A DNA stretch of 26,815 bases from CAZVEV01 sp964625865 (GCA_964625865.1 CAZVEV010000052.1:1-26815); one strand, 5' to 3'; positions 16,917 to 25,897 are shown, numbered from the stretch's first letter. Numbers and translations: made by a program. The notes: generated by a model not told the origin, from the letters alone.

Positions 16917-17972
16917 CTACGTCAGCTTCACTTCCTTGCCGCTGGCCTGCGACCGGTAGAGGCCGTCGAGAATGGCCATCACCGCCCGGCTCTGGGTGGG
17001 GGGGACCGGCACGGGGGTGTTGCCCATGACCGCTTCGGCAAACACGCGGATCTCCTCATGGTGGGGCCGTTGGCCCGAGTCACGCACGTTGATCGTTGTG
17101 TCCACGTAGTCGTGGCTCGTCGTGTCGTAATACCCGCATTCCGGCCACGTGATTCCCGCCTTCGTGCCGAACAGATCGATCCGCTGCTCGACCTTGGGCT
17201 TCTGGTTGAGCATGAAGCTGCACTCGAGCGACAGGGCCGCCCCGTTGGCGAACCGGACCATGCCGGCGGCGAAGTCCTCGACGTCGAGCTTCCGCTTGTT
17301 GTAGTAGCCCCAGTCGAACTCGCTCCAGGCGGCCTTCTGCCTGGCGATCTTCGTCACCGCGATCCCGCTGACGGAGATCGGCTCGAAGTTGCCCATCAGG
17401 TGCAGGGCCAGATCCAGGATGTGCACGCCGACGTCGATGCAGCAGCCGCCGCCGGAGTTTTCCGACAGGAGGAAGCCTCGCGTCGTCGGCAGGGACCGGC
17501 GGCGGTTGTACCACGCCCGGGCGTAATAGACCTCGCCCAGGCTGTGCGTGGTGACGTACTCCTTCATCGCGAGGCTGGTGTCCATGAATCGCTGGTGCTG
17601 GGCGCACATGAGCTTCTTTCGGGCCTTGACCGAGGCGGCGATCATGGCGTCGACTTCCTTCGGCGTCAGGGCAAGGGGCTTTTCGCACAGGACGTGCTTT
17701 CCCGCCCGCAGGGCCGCCACCGTACCGCCCTTGTGGAAGCGGTTGGGCGTGACGATGTCGATCACGTCGATGTCCTTGCGTCGCAGCATGCGCCGGGCCG
17801 TCGCGTCGACGTTGGGGATGTCGAACTCCTCGGCCCGTTTAGCCGCCGCGTCCGGGTTGATGTCCGTGATGGCCACCAGTTCGCAGTCGTCCAGGCGGGT
17901 CCAGCCCTCGCAGTGGATCTTGCTGATTCCGCCGGCGCCGATCATCCCGATGCGCAGCTTGCGTTGTTTCAC
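16917..17972 (-). CDS. Gfo/Idh/MocA-family NAD(P)-dependent oxidoreductase
   Basis: Members oxidise or reduce sugars, inositols and sugar nucleotides with NAD(P). The 351-residue product begins with a Rossmann fold (IGMIGAGGISKIH, glycine motif at 12-15). It carries the family's CEKPLAL motif (Glu97-Lys98-Pro99, the Lys being catalytic) and the DVGVHILDLALHLMG helix with likely catalytic Asp180/His184. The GTG at 17972 is chosen because AAGGAG lies 7 bases upstream and the Rossmann strand starts immediately. The frame remains open to 18149, but that stretch crosses the promoter. It is divergent from the transporter operon. The nearby GH35 gene suggests a role in sugar catabolism, but the substrate is unknown. 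Confidence 0.93.
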   Translation of the reverse strand: MKQRKLRIGMIGAGGISKIHCEGWTRLDDCELVAITDINPDAAAKRAEEFDIPNVDATARRMLRRKDIDVIDIVTPNRFHKGGTVAALRAGKHVLCEKPLALTPKEVDAMIAASVKARKKLMCAQHQRFMDTSLAMKEYVTTHSLGEVYYARAWYNRRRSLPTTRGFLLSENSGGGCCIDVGVHILDLALHLMGNFEPISVSGIAVTKIARQKAAWSEFDWGYYNKRKLDVEDFAAGMVRFANGAALSLECSFMLNQKPKVEQRIDLFGTKAGITWPECGYYDTTSHDYVDTTINVRDSGQRPHHEEIRVFAEAVMGNTPVPVPPTQSRAVMAILDGLYRSQASGKEVKLT

Positions 17973-18036
17973 GTGTGTGCTCCTTGGGTCCGCTAGGGTC
18001 TCGTGTCGTTCCCGGCTCGCAGGTTCCGTCCGGGAA

Positions 18037-18065
18037 ACTATCGCCACCCCGCGCCGCGTTGTCAA
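18037..18065 (-). promoter_or_regulatory. Sigma70-type promoter for the Gfo/Idh/MocA gene
   Basis: On the minus strand a perfect TTGACA (18060-18065) is followed after 17 bp by GATAGT (18037-18042). The predicted leader is about 58 nt to the GTG at 17972, which supports that start over the longer frame. Confidence 0.6.
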
Positions 18066-18096
18066 CACGCGGCATGGGATCGACAGTGCGAAATGT

Positions 18097-18124
18097 TTGC
18101 CGATCGCATCGCACATGCTATAGT
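18097..18124 (+). promoter_or_regulatory. Upstream promoter of the transporter operon
   Basis: TTGCCG (18097-18102) and TATAGT (18119-18124) are separated by 16 bp. It lies just upstream of a second, better promoter, so the operon may be driven by tandem promoters. Confidence 0.48.
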
Positions 18125-18129
18125 GGGCC

Positions 18130-18158
18130 TTGACAGCCCGAAACGACATCCCTAGTAT
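18130..18158 (+). promoter_or_regulatory. Main promoter of the transporter operon
   Basis: A perfect TTGACA (18130-18135) and TAGTAT (18153-18158) are separated by 17 bp. The start near 18165 excludes translation from 18130, where the long open frame begins, and leaves a leader of about 50 nt before the ATG at 18214. Confidence 0.62.
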
Positions 18159-18213
18159 TGCGGGTTATTCCGGTTCGCCCGCCAGCGGACCGATGGCATG
18201 GAGACCTACGCGA

Positions 18214-19419
18214 ATGAGACTTTTCTTCTTGCGGTGTGCTGTCTGCTTCGTCGCCCTCGCGCTTGCGGCTTCTCTGCCGGCGGTCGCCCAGGCCTTCAAA
18301 CCGCCGCCGGTGACGATCGAGGCCGGCTCGCGAGCCACCCTCCTGCCCCAGGACGTTCAGAAGATCACGGCGCACCTGACGTACATCGCGGAGTTCATTC
18401 GGAGCGACAAGGCGAACGACCTGGGCGAGTTGCGGGCCGCCTGCAAGACGATAGTCACCACGTTCAAGAACTACACCGAGGCGGCGTACGCCACGGAGGA
18501 CGCCCGGCAGGACGCCAAGATAATCTCCCCGCAGCTGGCCCTGACCGACCCGGTCAAGAAGATCAACGTCGCGATGGCCCTGTCGAGCATCCCCAGTGCG
18601 ATGCTCCAACCCGTCCTGGACAAGATGGTCGCCGACCCGAACGTCGCGGTGCGCTATCTCGGCTGGCGGGGCTACAAGGGTATTTTGCCTTTAGTGCTCG
18701 CCCAGGGAGGCAAGGCCGCGACGGGGCTGTTCAAGCAGGCCGGCGCCCGCGCCGCGGCCGAGACCTCGCCACGCGTCCTGGCGGCGCTGTGGCGCATGCT
18801 GGCCATGTCCAGCCAGGATATCACCAGTCCCGCCCGTGCCAAGGCGCTGGCCATCATGCGGGCCACCTGGCGCAAGCGGTGCTCGACGGTCTACGCGGGC
18901 GATGCCGAGATGACCGAGGCGGTCCGTGCCGCGGTGGTCTCGGCGGGGCAGCACGCCGGCCTGGCGCATGCGGCGCTGAAGGGCGGGGCCAACAAGAAAC
19001 TGGCCAAGCTGCGAACCGGCGCAACGCAGATGATCCTTGACGCGACGTACTGCGCGGCCAAGGCGTACGGGCGGGCCCTGACTGAGGAAACAACGCAGAC
19101 CCCGTCGGGCCTGGCGGCCAAGACGCTCCTGTACGAGTGCGAGAAATCGCTCAACGACGTGATGGGCCTGGATGGGTTCAAGGCGCTCAAGTTCATACAC
19201 GAGGCGCTGTTGAAGAAGGACGCGGACCTGCTGATTATCGGAGCGCCCAAGCCATCGGCCAAGTACGGTCTGGGCGTACTGACCTGGGTGCAGTTCCTCA
19301 ACGACCAGGGCTTCGGCGTCAAGGCGCCGACCGAGGCGATGTTCAAGCCCAAGGCCGCCGCGGCGCCCAAGACGCCCGCGCCAAAACCCGCGACCCCCAA
19401 AGCCAAGCCGACCCCCTAG
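18214..19419 (+). CDS. Exported helical protein of unknown function, first gene of the transporter operon
   Basis: I do not recognise a named family. The 401-residue product starts with a clear signal peptide (MRLFFLRCAVCFVALALAASLPAVAQA) and the rest looks almost wholly alpha-helical. Around residues 110-190, short paired helices such as KINVAMALSSIP, MLQPVLDKMVADPNVAVRYLGWRGY and RVLAALWRMLAMSSQ resemble HEAT-type repeats. The last 35 residues are a Lys/Ala/Pro-rich low-complexity tail. ATG 18214 has GGAG about 10 bases upstream; an in-frame ATG at 18193 is also possible and would add 7 residues before the signal. It ends 35 bp before the solute-binding protein gene and shares its promoter, so a role beside the transporter in the cell envelope is a reasonable guess, not a demonstrated one. 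Confidence 0.75.
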   Translation: MRLFFLRCAVCFVALALAASLPAVAQAFKPPPVTIEAGSRATLLPQDVQKITAHLTYIAEFIRSDKANDLGELRAACKTIVTTFKNYTEAAYATEDARQDAKIISPQLALTDPVKKINVAMALSSIPSAMLQPVLDKMVADPNVAVRYLGWRGYKGILPLVLAQGGKAATGLFKQAGARAAAETSPRVLAALWRMLAMSSQDITSPARAKALAIMRATWRKRCSTVYAGDAEMTEAVRAAVVSAGQHAGLAHAALKGGANKKLAKLRTGATQMILDATYCAAKAYGRALTEETTQTPSGLAAKTLLYECEKSLNDVMGLDGFKALKFIHEALLKKDADLLIIGAPKPSAKYGLGVLTWVQFLNDQGFGVKAPTEAMFKPKAAAAPKTPAPKPATPKAKPTP

Positions 19420-19454
19420 CCGCCCCCGAGCCGAGCCGCCGATGAGATGACACA

Positions 19455-21392
19455 ATGAAGGGATTCTATATCATAGCGCTGGTGGTGGTTGCCGCACTGG
19501 CCCTGACGCCCTATCTCTTCCTGCCCGCCCCCGAGCCGGATCTCTATGCGGACCAGGTCGTGCGGTACGGCGTATACAGTTCGGCCGTCCGGTCGGTGGA
19601 CCCGGCCACTTGCGGCGACACGACATCATCGTCATTCATCGCCAACGTCTTCGAAGGGCTCTACACATACCACTTCCTCAAGCGTCCGGCGCACAGTGCG
19701 GTCATCCCGCAGTTGGCGTCCGACGAGCAGGCCACACCCGACGTCTCGGCGGACGGGCTGACGTACACAATCAAGCTCAGGCCCGGCGTGACGTACCACC
19801 GCAATCCGTGCTTCGGCGGGAATCCCCTGGATCGTGAAACATGGCAGACGCGCACGATGAAGGCGGAGGACTTCGTCCTGACGTTCAAGCGTGTGGCCGA
19901 CTATCACATCAACGCGGGCCTGTCGTGGGCCTTCGCAGAGCGGATCAAGGGCATCAAGGCCTATCGCAAGAAGACGCGGGACTACAAGGTGGGCGATTTC
20001 ACGCGGTATGACCTGGAGGTCGAGGGCCTCAAGGCGATTGACGATCTGACGCTGCAGATCACGCTGGCCGAACCGTACCCGCAGTTCTCGTACGTGCTGG
20101 CCATGCACGTGTACGCCCCCATGCCTCGCGAGGCGGTGGACTACTGGCTGGGCACGGAGGACGACGGCAAGGGGAGACGACGCGATATCCCCGAGGACGA
20201 GCGCCAGACCGAGTTCCGTGAGGCCAGGCAGCTTGTCGGCACGGGGCCGTATCTCTGGAAGACCTTCGAACGCAAGAACAAGATCGTTCTGGAGCGCAAT
20301 CCGGACTTCCGCTACGAGGAGTATCCCAGCGAGGGCGCGCCGGCCTTCGACGGCGTGCCCAGCGATGCTGAACTCGGCCTGCTCGACGATAAGGGCAAAC
20401 AGGTGCCCTTCATCGACGTGCTCCACTTCGACTACGTCGCCCAGTCGTCGTCGGCGTGGATGCTGTTCCTGACCCGCCAGGTCGACGCCAGCGGCATCTC
20501 GGAAGACGTTTTCAAGGCCGTTATCAACCCCGACAAGAGCCTTGAGAATCGCTGGAAGCGTCGTCGCATCGGCCTGGTGACTTACTGGACGCCGTCGGTC
20601 TACTGGATCGTCTTCAACATGGACGACCCGGTGATCGGGCAGAGCAAGGCCCTCCGCCAGGCGCTGTGCGCGTCGTTCGACGTCGAGAGCTATCTCAAGG
20701 TGCTCTTCAATGACCGTGGTCGCCGCGCGGTCAACATCCTGCCCAACACGTTCAAGGGGTGGGAAGAAGCCGGCCCGGGCCCGTACTGCAAGCTGGACAT
20801 GAAACTCGCCAAGGCCAGGCTCGCCGAAGCCAAGAAGGAGTTGGCGGCCAAGGGTTTGCTGGTCAACGGCGAGATTCCGCCCCTGACGGTGGACCTCGGC
20901 GGGCGGGATTCCGAGACGGCCAAACGCGGCGAGTTCTTCCAGCAGCAGTTCGCCAAGCTCGGGGTCAAACTGAAGGTCGTCCTGAACGACTGGCCCAAGC
21001 TGCAGGAGAAGGTCAACAACAAGCAGTCCCAGATGTACACGATGGGGTGGCACCTGGACTACCCCGATGCCGAGAACTTCCTCCAACTGTACTACTCGGG
21101 CAACATCGCCAAGGGCACGAACAACTCGAACTACTCGAACCCCGAGTTCGACGCCCTCTACGAGAAGGTCCGCGTCATGCAGGACACGCCCGAGCGAACC
21201 GAACTGTACGTCAAGATGATCCACATGATCAGCGAGGACTGCCCCGTCCTCCTGCTGACCGAACCCCAGAGCTACGTGCTCGTCTACGACTGGGTCAAGA
21301 ACTACAAGCCGCACCCCATCGGATACGGGTATTCCAAGTATCGCCGCATCGACACCGAGCTGCGCCGCAGCCTCGGCGGGAAGGAGCGCTAG
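19455..21392 (+). CDS. Family 5 extracellular solute-binding protein (peptide/oligopeptide ABC transporter)
   Basis: This is the ligand-binding component of a Dpp/Opp-type ABC importer. The 645-residue product has an N-terminal hydrophobic segment (FYIIALVVVAALALTPYLFL) without a lipobox Cys, so it is probably anchored by this uncleaved helix or a signal. Family 5 features follow: VRSVDPATCGDTTSSSFIANVFEGLYTY, then DGLTYTIKLRPGVTYH, the LVGTGPYLW segment, SKALRQALCASFD (usually R-x-A), and the late NNSNYSNPEFDALYEKV and PVLLLTEPQSYVLV segments. It is somewhat longer than the usual 500-600. It lies directly upstream of two permease and two ATPase genes. Family members bind peptides, nickel or oligosaccharides, so the ligand is uncertain. 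Confidence 0.92.
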   Translation: MKGFYIIALVVVAALALTPYLFLPAPEPDLYADQVVRYGVYSSAVRSVDPATCGDTTSSSFIANVFEGLYTYHFLKRPAHSAVIPQLASDEQATPDVSADGLTYTIKLRPGVTYHRNPCFGGNPLDRETWQTRTMKAEDFVLTFKRVADYHINAGLSWAFAERIKGIKAYRKKTRDYKVGDFTRYDLEVEGLKAIDDLTLQITLAEPYPQFSYVLAMHVYAPMPREAVDYWLGTEDDGKGRRRDIPEDERQTEFREARQLVGTGPYLWKTFERKNKIVLERNPDFRYEEYPSEGAPAFDGVPSDAELGLLDDKGKQVPFIDVLHFDYVAQSSSAWMLFLTRQVDASGISEDVFKAVINPDKSLENRWKRRRIGLVTYWTPSVYWIVFNMDDPVIGQSKALRQALCASFDVESYLKVLFNDRGRRAVNILPNTFKGWEEAGPGPYCKLDMKLAKARLAEAKKELAAKGLLVNGEIPPLTVDLGGRDSETAKRGEFFQQQFAKLGVKLKVVLNDWPKLQEKVNNKQSQMYTMGWHLDYPDAENFLQLYYSGNIAKGTNNSNYSNPEFDALYEKVRVMQDTPERTELYVKMIHMISEDCPVLLLTEPQSYVLVYDWVKNYKPHPIGYGYSKYRRIDTELRRSLGGKER

Positions 21393-21401
21393 CAGGCCCT
21401 C

Positions 21402-22796
21402 ATGCTCTCCTTCATTGCCCGACGACTGGTTCAGGCGGTCTTCACGCTGCTGGGCGTGATGCTGCTGACGTTTGTCCTGTTCCGCGTGGTTGCCGGCGAC
21501 GTGACGGCCCAGTTCGTCAGTCCGAAACTCGGCAAGGAGGCCCGCGTCGACTGGCTGCGGAAGAACAAACTCGACCTGCCGATGGTCCTGAACTTCCAGC
21601 GACGCCTCGTGGTCGTCGACACCACCATGGGGCCGGGACGCTTCGACGTCCGCAACACCCCGGGCGCCAAGGTCACCGCCGCGGTCGTGCTGGAGCGCGG
21701 CACGGAAGAGGACGGCACGGCCGGCATGATCGTCATGCAGGCCGCCCAACTGCTTGACGCCGATACGCCCCTGGTTGAGATCACCGAAGGTGAGCCCTGG
21801 CTGGCCAAGGCCAGGCCCGCTCGTGCAGCCAAGCCTCCGGCAACCGCGCCCGCAACGAAGCCGGCTCGCGTTCGCCCGGCCGTGGTGTTCACACTCCGCG
21901 ACGGGTCGGAGGTCACTGTCGACCTGGCCGCGCTGGCCGACCCCGCCCATCCGGACCGGCCGGCGCCGACGGCGACGTGCGGCGACGTGATGGCGCTGAT
22001 CAAGAAGCAGTCCGCCGGGAAGCTCAAGCCCCACATATCGCGACTGACGCTGGCCAACGCGTTCAACTCGCAGTTTTGCTGGCACTTGTGGCACAGCGTG
22101 ACGTTCAGTAACCGCAGCTACAAGACCAAGGAAAAACTGCTCGAGATCATCGGCAAGAAGGCCAAGTTCTCGCTGGCGATCTCCGTGCCGCTACTTGCCC
22201 TGGGCTGGTTGGCGGCCATGGTGGTCTCGGCGACGGTGGCGTACTACCGCGGGGGCATGATCGACAAGTTCGGCGTCTTCGTCTGCGTGCTGGGCATGTG
22301 CATTCCGTACCTGGTCTACATGATCGCCGGACAGGCCGTCATCTTCGAACTGGCCCCCAGCGCCGCCTGGGGCCTGCACAGCCGTGCGAATATCTTCGTG
22401 CCGGTCGGCATTGCCCTGTTCGCCGGACTCGGCGGAAACGTGCGATTCTACCGCACGGTCATCCTCGACGAGATCAACCGCGACTACGTCCGCACCGCGC
22501 GGGCCAAGGGCGTGGCCCTGCCGACGATCCTCTTCAAGCACGTCCTGAAGAACTGCATGCTCCCGATCCTGACGTCGCTGGTGGTGGCCATCCCGTTCCT
22601 CATCATGGGCTCGCTCCTGCTGGAACGCTTCTTCGGCGTGCCCGGCCTGGGCGACCTGATGGTGGGCAGTGTCTCGGACCGCGACGTGCCGATCATCTCC
22701 GGTCTGACGTTCCTGACCTCGGCGATCTACATCGTCGGGCTGCTTCTTACAGACATCCTTTACGCCGTCCTCGATCCGCGAATCCGACTCAGGTGA
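21402..22796 (+). CDS. Dpp/Opp-type ABC permease (DppB-like) with a large insertion
   Basis: One of two membrane subunits of the importer. The N-terminal helix (RRLVQAVFTLLGVMLLTFVLFRVVAGD) and the core from about residue 214 onward are standard DppB: SLAISVPLLALGWLAAMVV, then the EAA loop DYVRTARAKGVALPTILFKHVLKN and the LLERFFGVPGLGDLMV and DILYAVLDPRIRLR ends. Between them, about residues 67-213 form an extra segment that ordinary 310-340-residue DppB proteins lack. It includes beta-like strands, an Ala/Pro/Thr linker and the LRDGSEVTVDLAALAD stretch, and is predicted to lie outside the membrane. It starts 9 bp after the solute-binding protein gene and ends 4 bp before the next permease. 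Confidence 0.92.
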   Translation: MLSFIARRLVQAVFTLLGVMLLTFVLFRVVAGDVTAQFVSPKLGKEARVDWLRKNKLDLPMVLNFQRRLVVVDTTMGPGRFDVRNTPGAKVTAAVVLERGTEEDGTAGMIVMQAAQLLDADTPLVEITEGEPWLAKARPARAAKPPATAPATKPARVRPAVVFTLRDGSEVTVDLAALADPAHPDRPAPTATCGDVMALIKKQSAGKLKPHISRLTLANAFNSQFCWHLWHSVTFSNRSYKTKEKLLEIIGKKAKFSLAISVPLLALGWLAAMVVSATVAYYRGGMIDKFGVFVCVLGMCIPYLVYMIAGQAVIFELAPSAAWGLHSRANIFVPVGIALFAGLGGNVRFYRTVILDEINRDYVRTARAKGVALPTILFKHVLKNCMLPILTSLVVAIPFLIMGSLLLERFFGVPGLGDLMVGSVSDRDVPIISGLTFLTSAIYIVGLLLTDILYAVLDPRIRLR

Positions 22797-22800
22797 CCCC

Positions 22801-23739
22801 GTGAGCCAGGCCGACAACACCACACCGAGCATTGACTATGAGGTCCGAGTCGGACGGAGCCTCTGGGCCGATGCCGCCCGCAAGATCGGACGCGACATCC
22901 CGGCTATGATCTGCCTCGGTGTTATCGTCCTGTATGCGGTTCTGGCCATCTCGGCCGGGTTCATGTACCCCGACTGGTCCGCGCAGGTCGATTACGAACG
23001 CATCCACCAGGCCCCCTCGGACGAGTTCTGGATGGGCACGGACGAGTTCGGGCGGTCGGTCGTCGAGAAGACCATTCTCGGGGCGAAGCTCTCGATGACG
23101 GTGGGCTTCATGGCCAACATCATCGCGATCCCGCTGGGCATGTTTCTTGGGGCGGTGGCCGGCTATTACGGCGGGTGGCTCGACGATGCGATCGTGTGGT
23201 TCTACACCACGCTGGCGTCCATTCCGGGCCTGATCCGCGTCATTGCCATCTCCTTTGCCTTCCAGGGCGTCGTGCTGTTCGAGGGCACGGCGATGGAGAT
23301 GGACTTCAGCGGGGCCACCAGCATCGTGCTGGCCCTGTCGATTTCAGGATGGATCGGCACGTGCAGGCTCGTACGGGCCGAGACGATGAAACTGCGCGAG
23401 CTGGACTATGTCCTCGCCTCCCGCGCCGCCGGCCGCGGCGGCGTGCCCATCCTGCTGTATCACATCATCCCCAACGTCATGCACCTGGGCATCATCAACT
23501 TCTCGCTGGGCTTCATCGGCGCGATCAAGGCCGAGGTCGCCCTGACGTACCTGGGCCTCGGCGTGACGGGCCAGCCCAGTTGGGGACAGATGATCAACGT
23601 CGCCGAGATGGGCCTGGTGGTGGGACGGTGGTGGCAGATCACCGCCGCGGCGGCGGCGATGTTTGTCCTCGTCCTGGCGCTGAATATCTTCGGCGACAGG
23701 CTGCGCGACGCACTGGATCCGAAACTGCGAACGACATGA
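22801..23739 (+). CDS. Dpp/Opp-type ABC permease (DppC-like)
   Basis: The second membrane subunit, 312 residues as usual for the family. A short cytoplasmic tail and one N-terminal helix (MICLGVIVLYAVLAISAGFM) precede the family's GTDEFGRSVVEKTILGAKLSM motif. Five helices of the transport domain follow, with the EAA loop LASRAAGRGGVPILLYHIIPN that contacts the ATPases, and the C-terminal DRLRDALDPKLR. Translation starts at a GTG; AGGTGA just upstream, partly inside the previous stop region, is the ribosome-binding site, so coupling to the upstream gene is likely. It overlaps the next gene by 4 bases (ATGA). Confidence 0.94.
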   Translation: MSQADNTTPSIDYEVRVGRSLWADAARKIGRDIPAMICLGVIVLYAVLAISAGFMYPDWSAQVDYERIHQAPSDEFWMGTDEFGRSVVEKTILGAKLSMTVGFMANIIAIPLGMFLGAVAGYYGGWLDDAIVWFYTTLASIPGLIRVIAISFAFQGVVLFEGTAMEMDFSGATSIVLALSISGWIGTCRLVRAETMKLRELDYVLASRAAGRGGVPILLYHIIPNVMHLGIINFSLGFIGAIKAEVALTYLGLGVTGQPSWGQMINVAEMGLVVGRWWQITAAAAAMFVLVLALNIFGDRLRDALDPKLRTT

Positions 23740-24797
23740 CCGACAACGGAACATTACTGACCGTTCGCGACTTGCGGACGTACTTCCACACCGAAGACGG
23801 GCTGGTCAAGGCCGTCGACGGCGTGAGCTTCGACGTGGCCAAGGGCAAAACCTTCGCGCTGGTCGGCGAGAGCGGGTGCGGCAAGAGCGTCACGGCGTTT
23901 TCGATCATGCAACTGCTCATGATCCCGCCGGCCGAGATCGCCTCCGGACGAATCGACCTGCTCGGACAGAACCTTCTCGACCTGTCCGAGAAGGAGATGC
24001 GCGACGTCCGCGGCGGGAAGGTCTCCATGATCTTCCAGGAGCCGATGACCTCCCTGAACCCGGTCTTCACCTGCGGCAGCCAGATCGTCGAGGCGATCGA
24101 ACTGCACCAGAATCTCCGCGGCGCCGCAGCCCGCGGCGTGGCGGTCGAGATGCTTGCCAAGGTGGGCATTCCCGATCCGGCCAGGCGATTCGAGGAGTAT
24201 CCGCATCAACTCTCGGGCGGTATGCGACAACGCGTGATGATCGCGATGGCCCTGTCGTGCAGCCCGCGGCTGCTCATTGCCGACGAGCCCACCACCGCAC
24301 TGGACGTGACCATCCAGGCGCAGATCCTCGACCTGCTGGCCGAGATCCAGCGGACCGATGACCTGGGCATCATGCTGATCACGCACGACCTGGCCGTGGT
24401 GGCCGAGGTCGCCCACCGCGTGGCGGTGATGTACGCGTCGAAGATCGTCGAGCAGACGGACAAGGACACGCTGTTCGCCGCGCCGCTGCATCCATACACG
24501 CAGGGCCTGTTCCGCTCGATCCCGCGGCTGGGCGAACTGACCGAGCGACTCGAGACCATCCCCGGCTCCGTGCCGAACCCCCTGAACTTCCCGCGCGGCT
24601 GCAAGTTCCACCCCCGCTGCCCCCTCGGCCGGGACAAGCCTCGCTGCAGAACCCAGGAACCCGACCTCCGCGAAGTGGCCCCCGACCACTACGTCGCCTG
24701 CTGGGAGTGCCCCGGATACGACGCGCCCGCCGACGGTCCCGCGACACCGCAAACGCCTCCTCCCGCGTCCACGGATCAGGAGGATGAGAACCCGTGA
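23736..24797 (+). CDS. Dpp/Opp-type ABC transporter ATPase (DppD-like)
   Basis: One of two nucleotide-binding subunits, 353 residues. Walker A is GESGCGKS (44-51), the Q-loop follows in FQEPMTSLNPV, the signature is LSGGMRQRV, Walker B is LLIADEPTTALD, and the H-loop is ITHDLAVV. The C-terminal oligopeptide-transporter domain (NPLNFPRGCKFHPRCPL) and several late Cys residues are present, as is usual in DppD/OppD; in some family members these bind an iron-sulfur cluster, which is not shown here. The ATG overlaps the stop of the upstream permease, which fixes the start. A longer open frame from 23175 in the same phase is only a shadow of the permease. Confidence 0.95.
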   Translation: MTDNGTLLTVRDLRTYFHTEDGLVKAVDGVSFDVAKGKTFALVGESGCGKSVTAFSIMQLLMIPPAEIASGRIDLLGQNLLDLSEKEMRDVRGGKVSMIFQEPMTSLNPVFTCGSQIVEAIELHQNLRGAAARGVAVEMLAKVGIPDPARRFEEYPHQLSGGMRQRVMIAMALSCSPRLLIADEPTTALDVTIQAQILDLLAEIQRTDDLGIMLITHDLAVVAEVAHRVAVMYASKIVEQTDKDTLFAAPLHPYTQGLFRSIPRLGELTERLETIPGSVPNPLNFPRGCKFHPRCPLGRDKPRCRTQEPDLREVAPDHYVACWECPGYDAPADGPATPQTPPPASTDQEDENP

Positions 24798-25897
24798 TTC
24801 AAGAGACCACTGACAATCCGACTCCCGCCGCCGACGAGAAGCCTGCTCCGCCGATCCTGACCGTCAGCGGGTTGAAGACCTACTTCCGCGTGGGGGGCGG
24901 ACTGTTTGGCGGCAAGCGGGTGGTCAGGGCCGTCGACGGCGTGGACCTGACGCTGAAGCGCGGCCGCACGCTGGGCCTGGTGGGCGAGAGCGGGTCGGGC
25001 AAGACGACGGTGGGGCGGACGATCCTGCGGCTGATTCCCGCCGAGGCGGGGCAGGTCACCTTCGACGGGCACGACGTGTTCTCGCTGAAGGGAGCCGAGT
25101 TACGGGACCTGCGACGCCGGATGCAGGTCATCTTCCAGGACCCGGCCGGTTCGCTGAACCCGCGGATGACCATCAACAACATCGTCGGCGAGCCGCTGAA
25201 GGTCCACACGCGAATGGCGCGGGCCGAGCGGCGATGGCGCGTGGGCGAGTTGCTCGAGCGCGTGGGCCTCTCGCCCGACTACGCCGGACGGTATCCGCAC
25301 GAGTTCTCCGGCGGACAGAGGCAGCGGATCGGCATCGCCCGGGCACTGGCCAGCGAGCCGGACTTCATCGTCTGTGACGAGCCGGTCAGCGCACTGGACG
25401 TGTCCATCCAGGCGCAGATCCTCAACCTGCTCAGCGACCTCCAGGACGACCTGGGCCTCAGCTACCTCTTCATCGCCCACAACCTCGCCGTCGTCGAGCA
25501 CTTCGCCGACGAGGTCGCCGTCATGTACCTCGGGCGGATTGTCGAAATCGCCTCCAAGCAGACGTTGCTTGGTGAGACCGGGAAACTGAGGCATCCCTAC
25601 ACGCAGTCGCTCCTGTCGGCCGTGCCGCAGATCGACCCCAAGGCCCGAAAGGCCCACGTCCAACTGCCCGGCGAGATGCCCTCGCCCATGAATCCGCCGA
25701 CCGGCTGCACCTTCCACCCGCGCTGCCCGCTGACGCGTGAACTGGCCCGGGAGATGCCTCCCGGCGACGTGACGATGATTCGCAGCGAGGGCGAGCAGGT
25801 CAAAGTCGCCCGCCGCTGCACCGAGCAGCGCCCCGAACTGCGCCCCACCGGCGAGGACCCAACCCACTGCCACGCCTGCCTCCTGAGGCAGGACTGA
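24794..25897 (+). CDS. Dpp/Opp-type ABC transporter ATPase (DppF-like)
   Basis: The second nucleotide-binding subunit, 367 residues. After a Pro/Ala-rich N-terminus come the Walker A GESGSGKT, the Q-loop FQDPAGSLNPRMT, the signature FSGGQRQRIGIARAL, Walker B FIVCDEPVSALD and the H-loop IAHNLAVV. The C-terminal PSPMNPPTGCTFHPRCPL domain matches OppF/DppF, with a Cys-rich end. Translation starts at a GTG that overlaps the upstream TGA; a textbook AGGAGG lies 9 bases before it. It ends 3 bp from the convergent pgl stop. DppD- and DppF-like subunits would form a heterodimer on the two permeases. Confidence 0.95.
   Translation: MIQETTDNPTPAADEKPAPPILTVSGLKTYFRVGGGLFGGKRVVRAVDGVDLTLKRGRTLGLVGESGSGKTTVGRTILRLIPAEAGQVTFDGHDVFSLKGAELRDLRRRMQVIFQDPAGSLNPRMTINNIVGEPLKVHTRMARAERRWRVGELLERVGLSPDYAGRYPHEFSGGQRQRIGIARALASEPDFIVCDEPVSALDVSIQAQILNLLSDLQDDLGLSYLFIAHNLAVVEHFADEVAVMYLGRIVEIASKQTLLGETGKLRHPYTQSLLSAVPQIDPKARKAHVQLPGEMPSPMNPPTGCTFHPRCPLTRELAREMPPGDVTMIRSEGEQVKVARRCTEQRPELRPTGEDPTHCHACLLRQD

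Noticed and set aside
17837..17843. GTTTAGC match inside the Gfo/Idh gene
   Set aside because: It encodes conserved residues in frame and has no following stem-loop, so it is a chance match to the repeat head.
17973..18149. N-terminal extension of the Gfo/Idh protein
   Set aside because: It covers a good promoter and lacks homology; AAGGAG before the GTG at 17972 defines a better start.
18130..18213. N-terminal extension of the first transporter-operon gene
   Set aside because: The extension overlaps a perfect TTGACA -35 box and lies before the predicted transcript start; the signal peptide begins at 18214 or just before it.
19632..22094. An 820-residue minus-strand frame opposite the binding protein and permease
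   Set aside because: It crosses two well-supported genes and shows only shadow composition.
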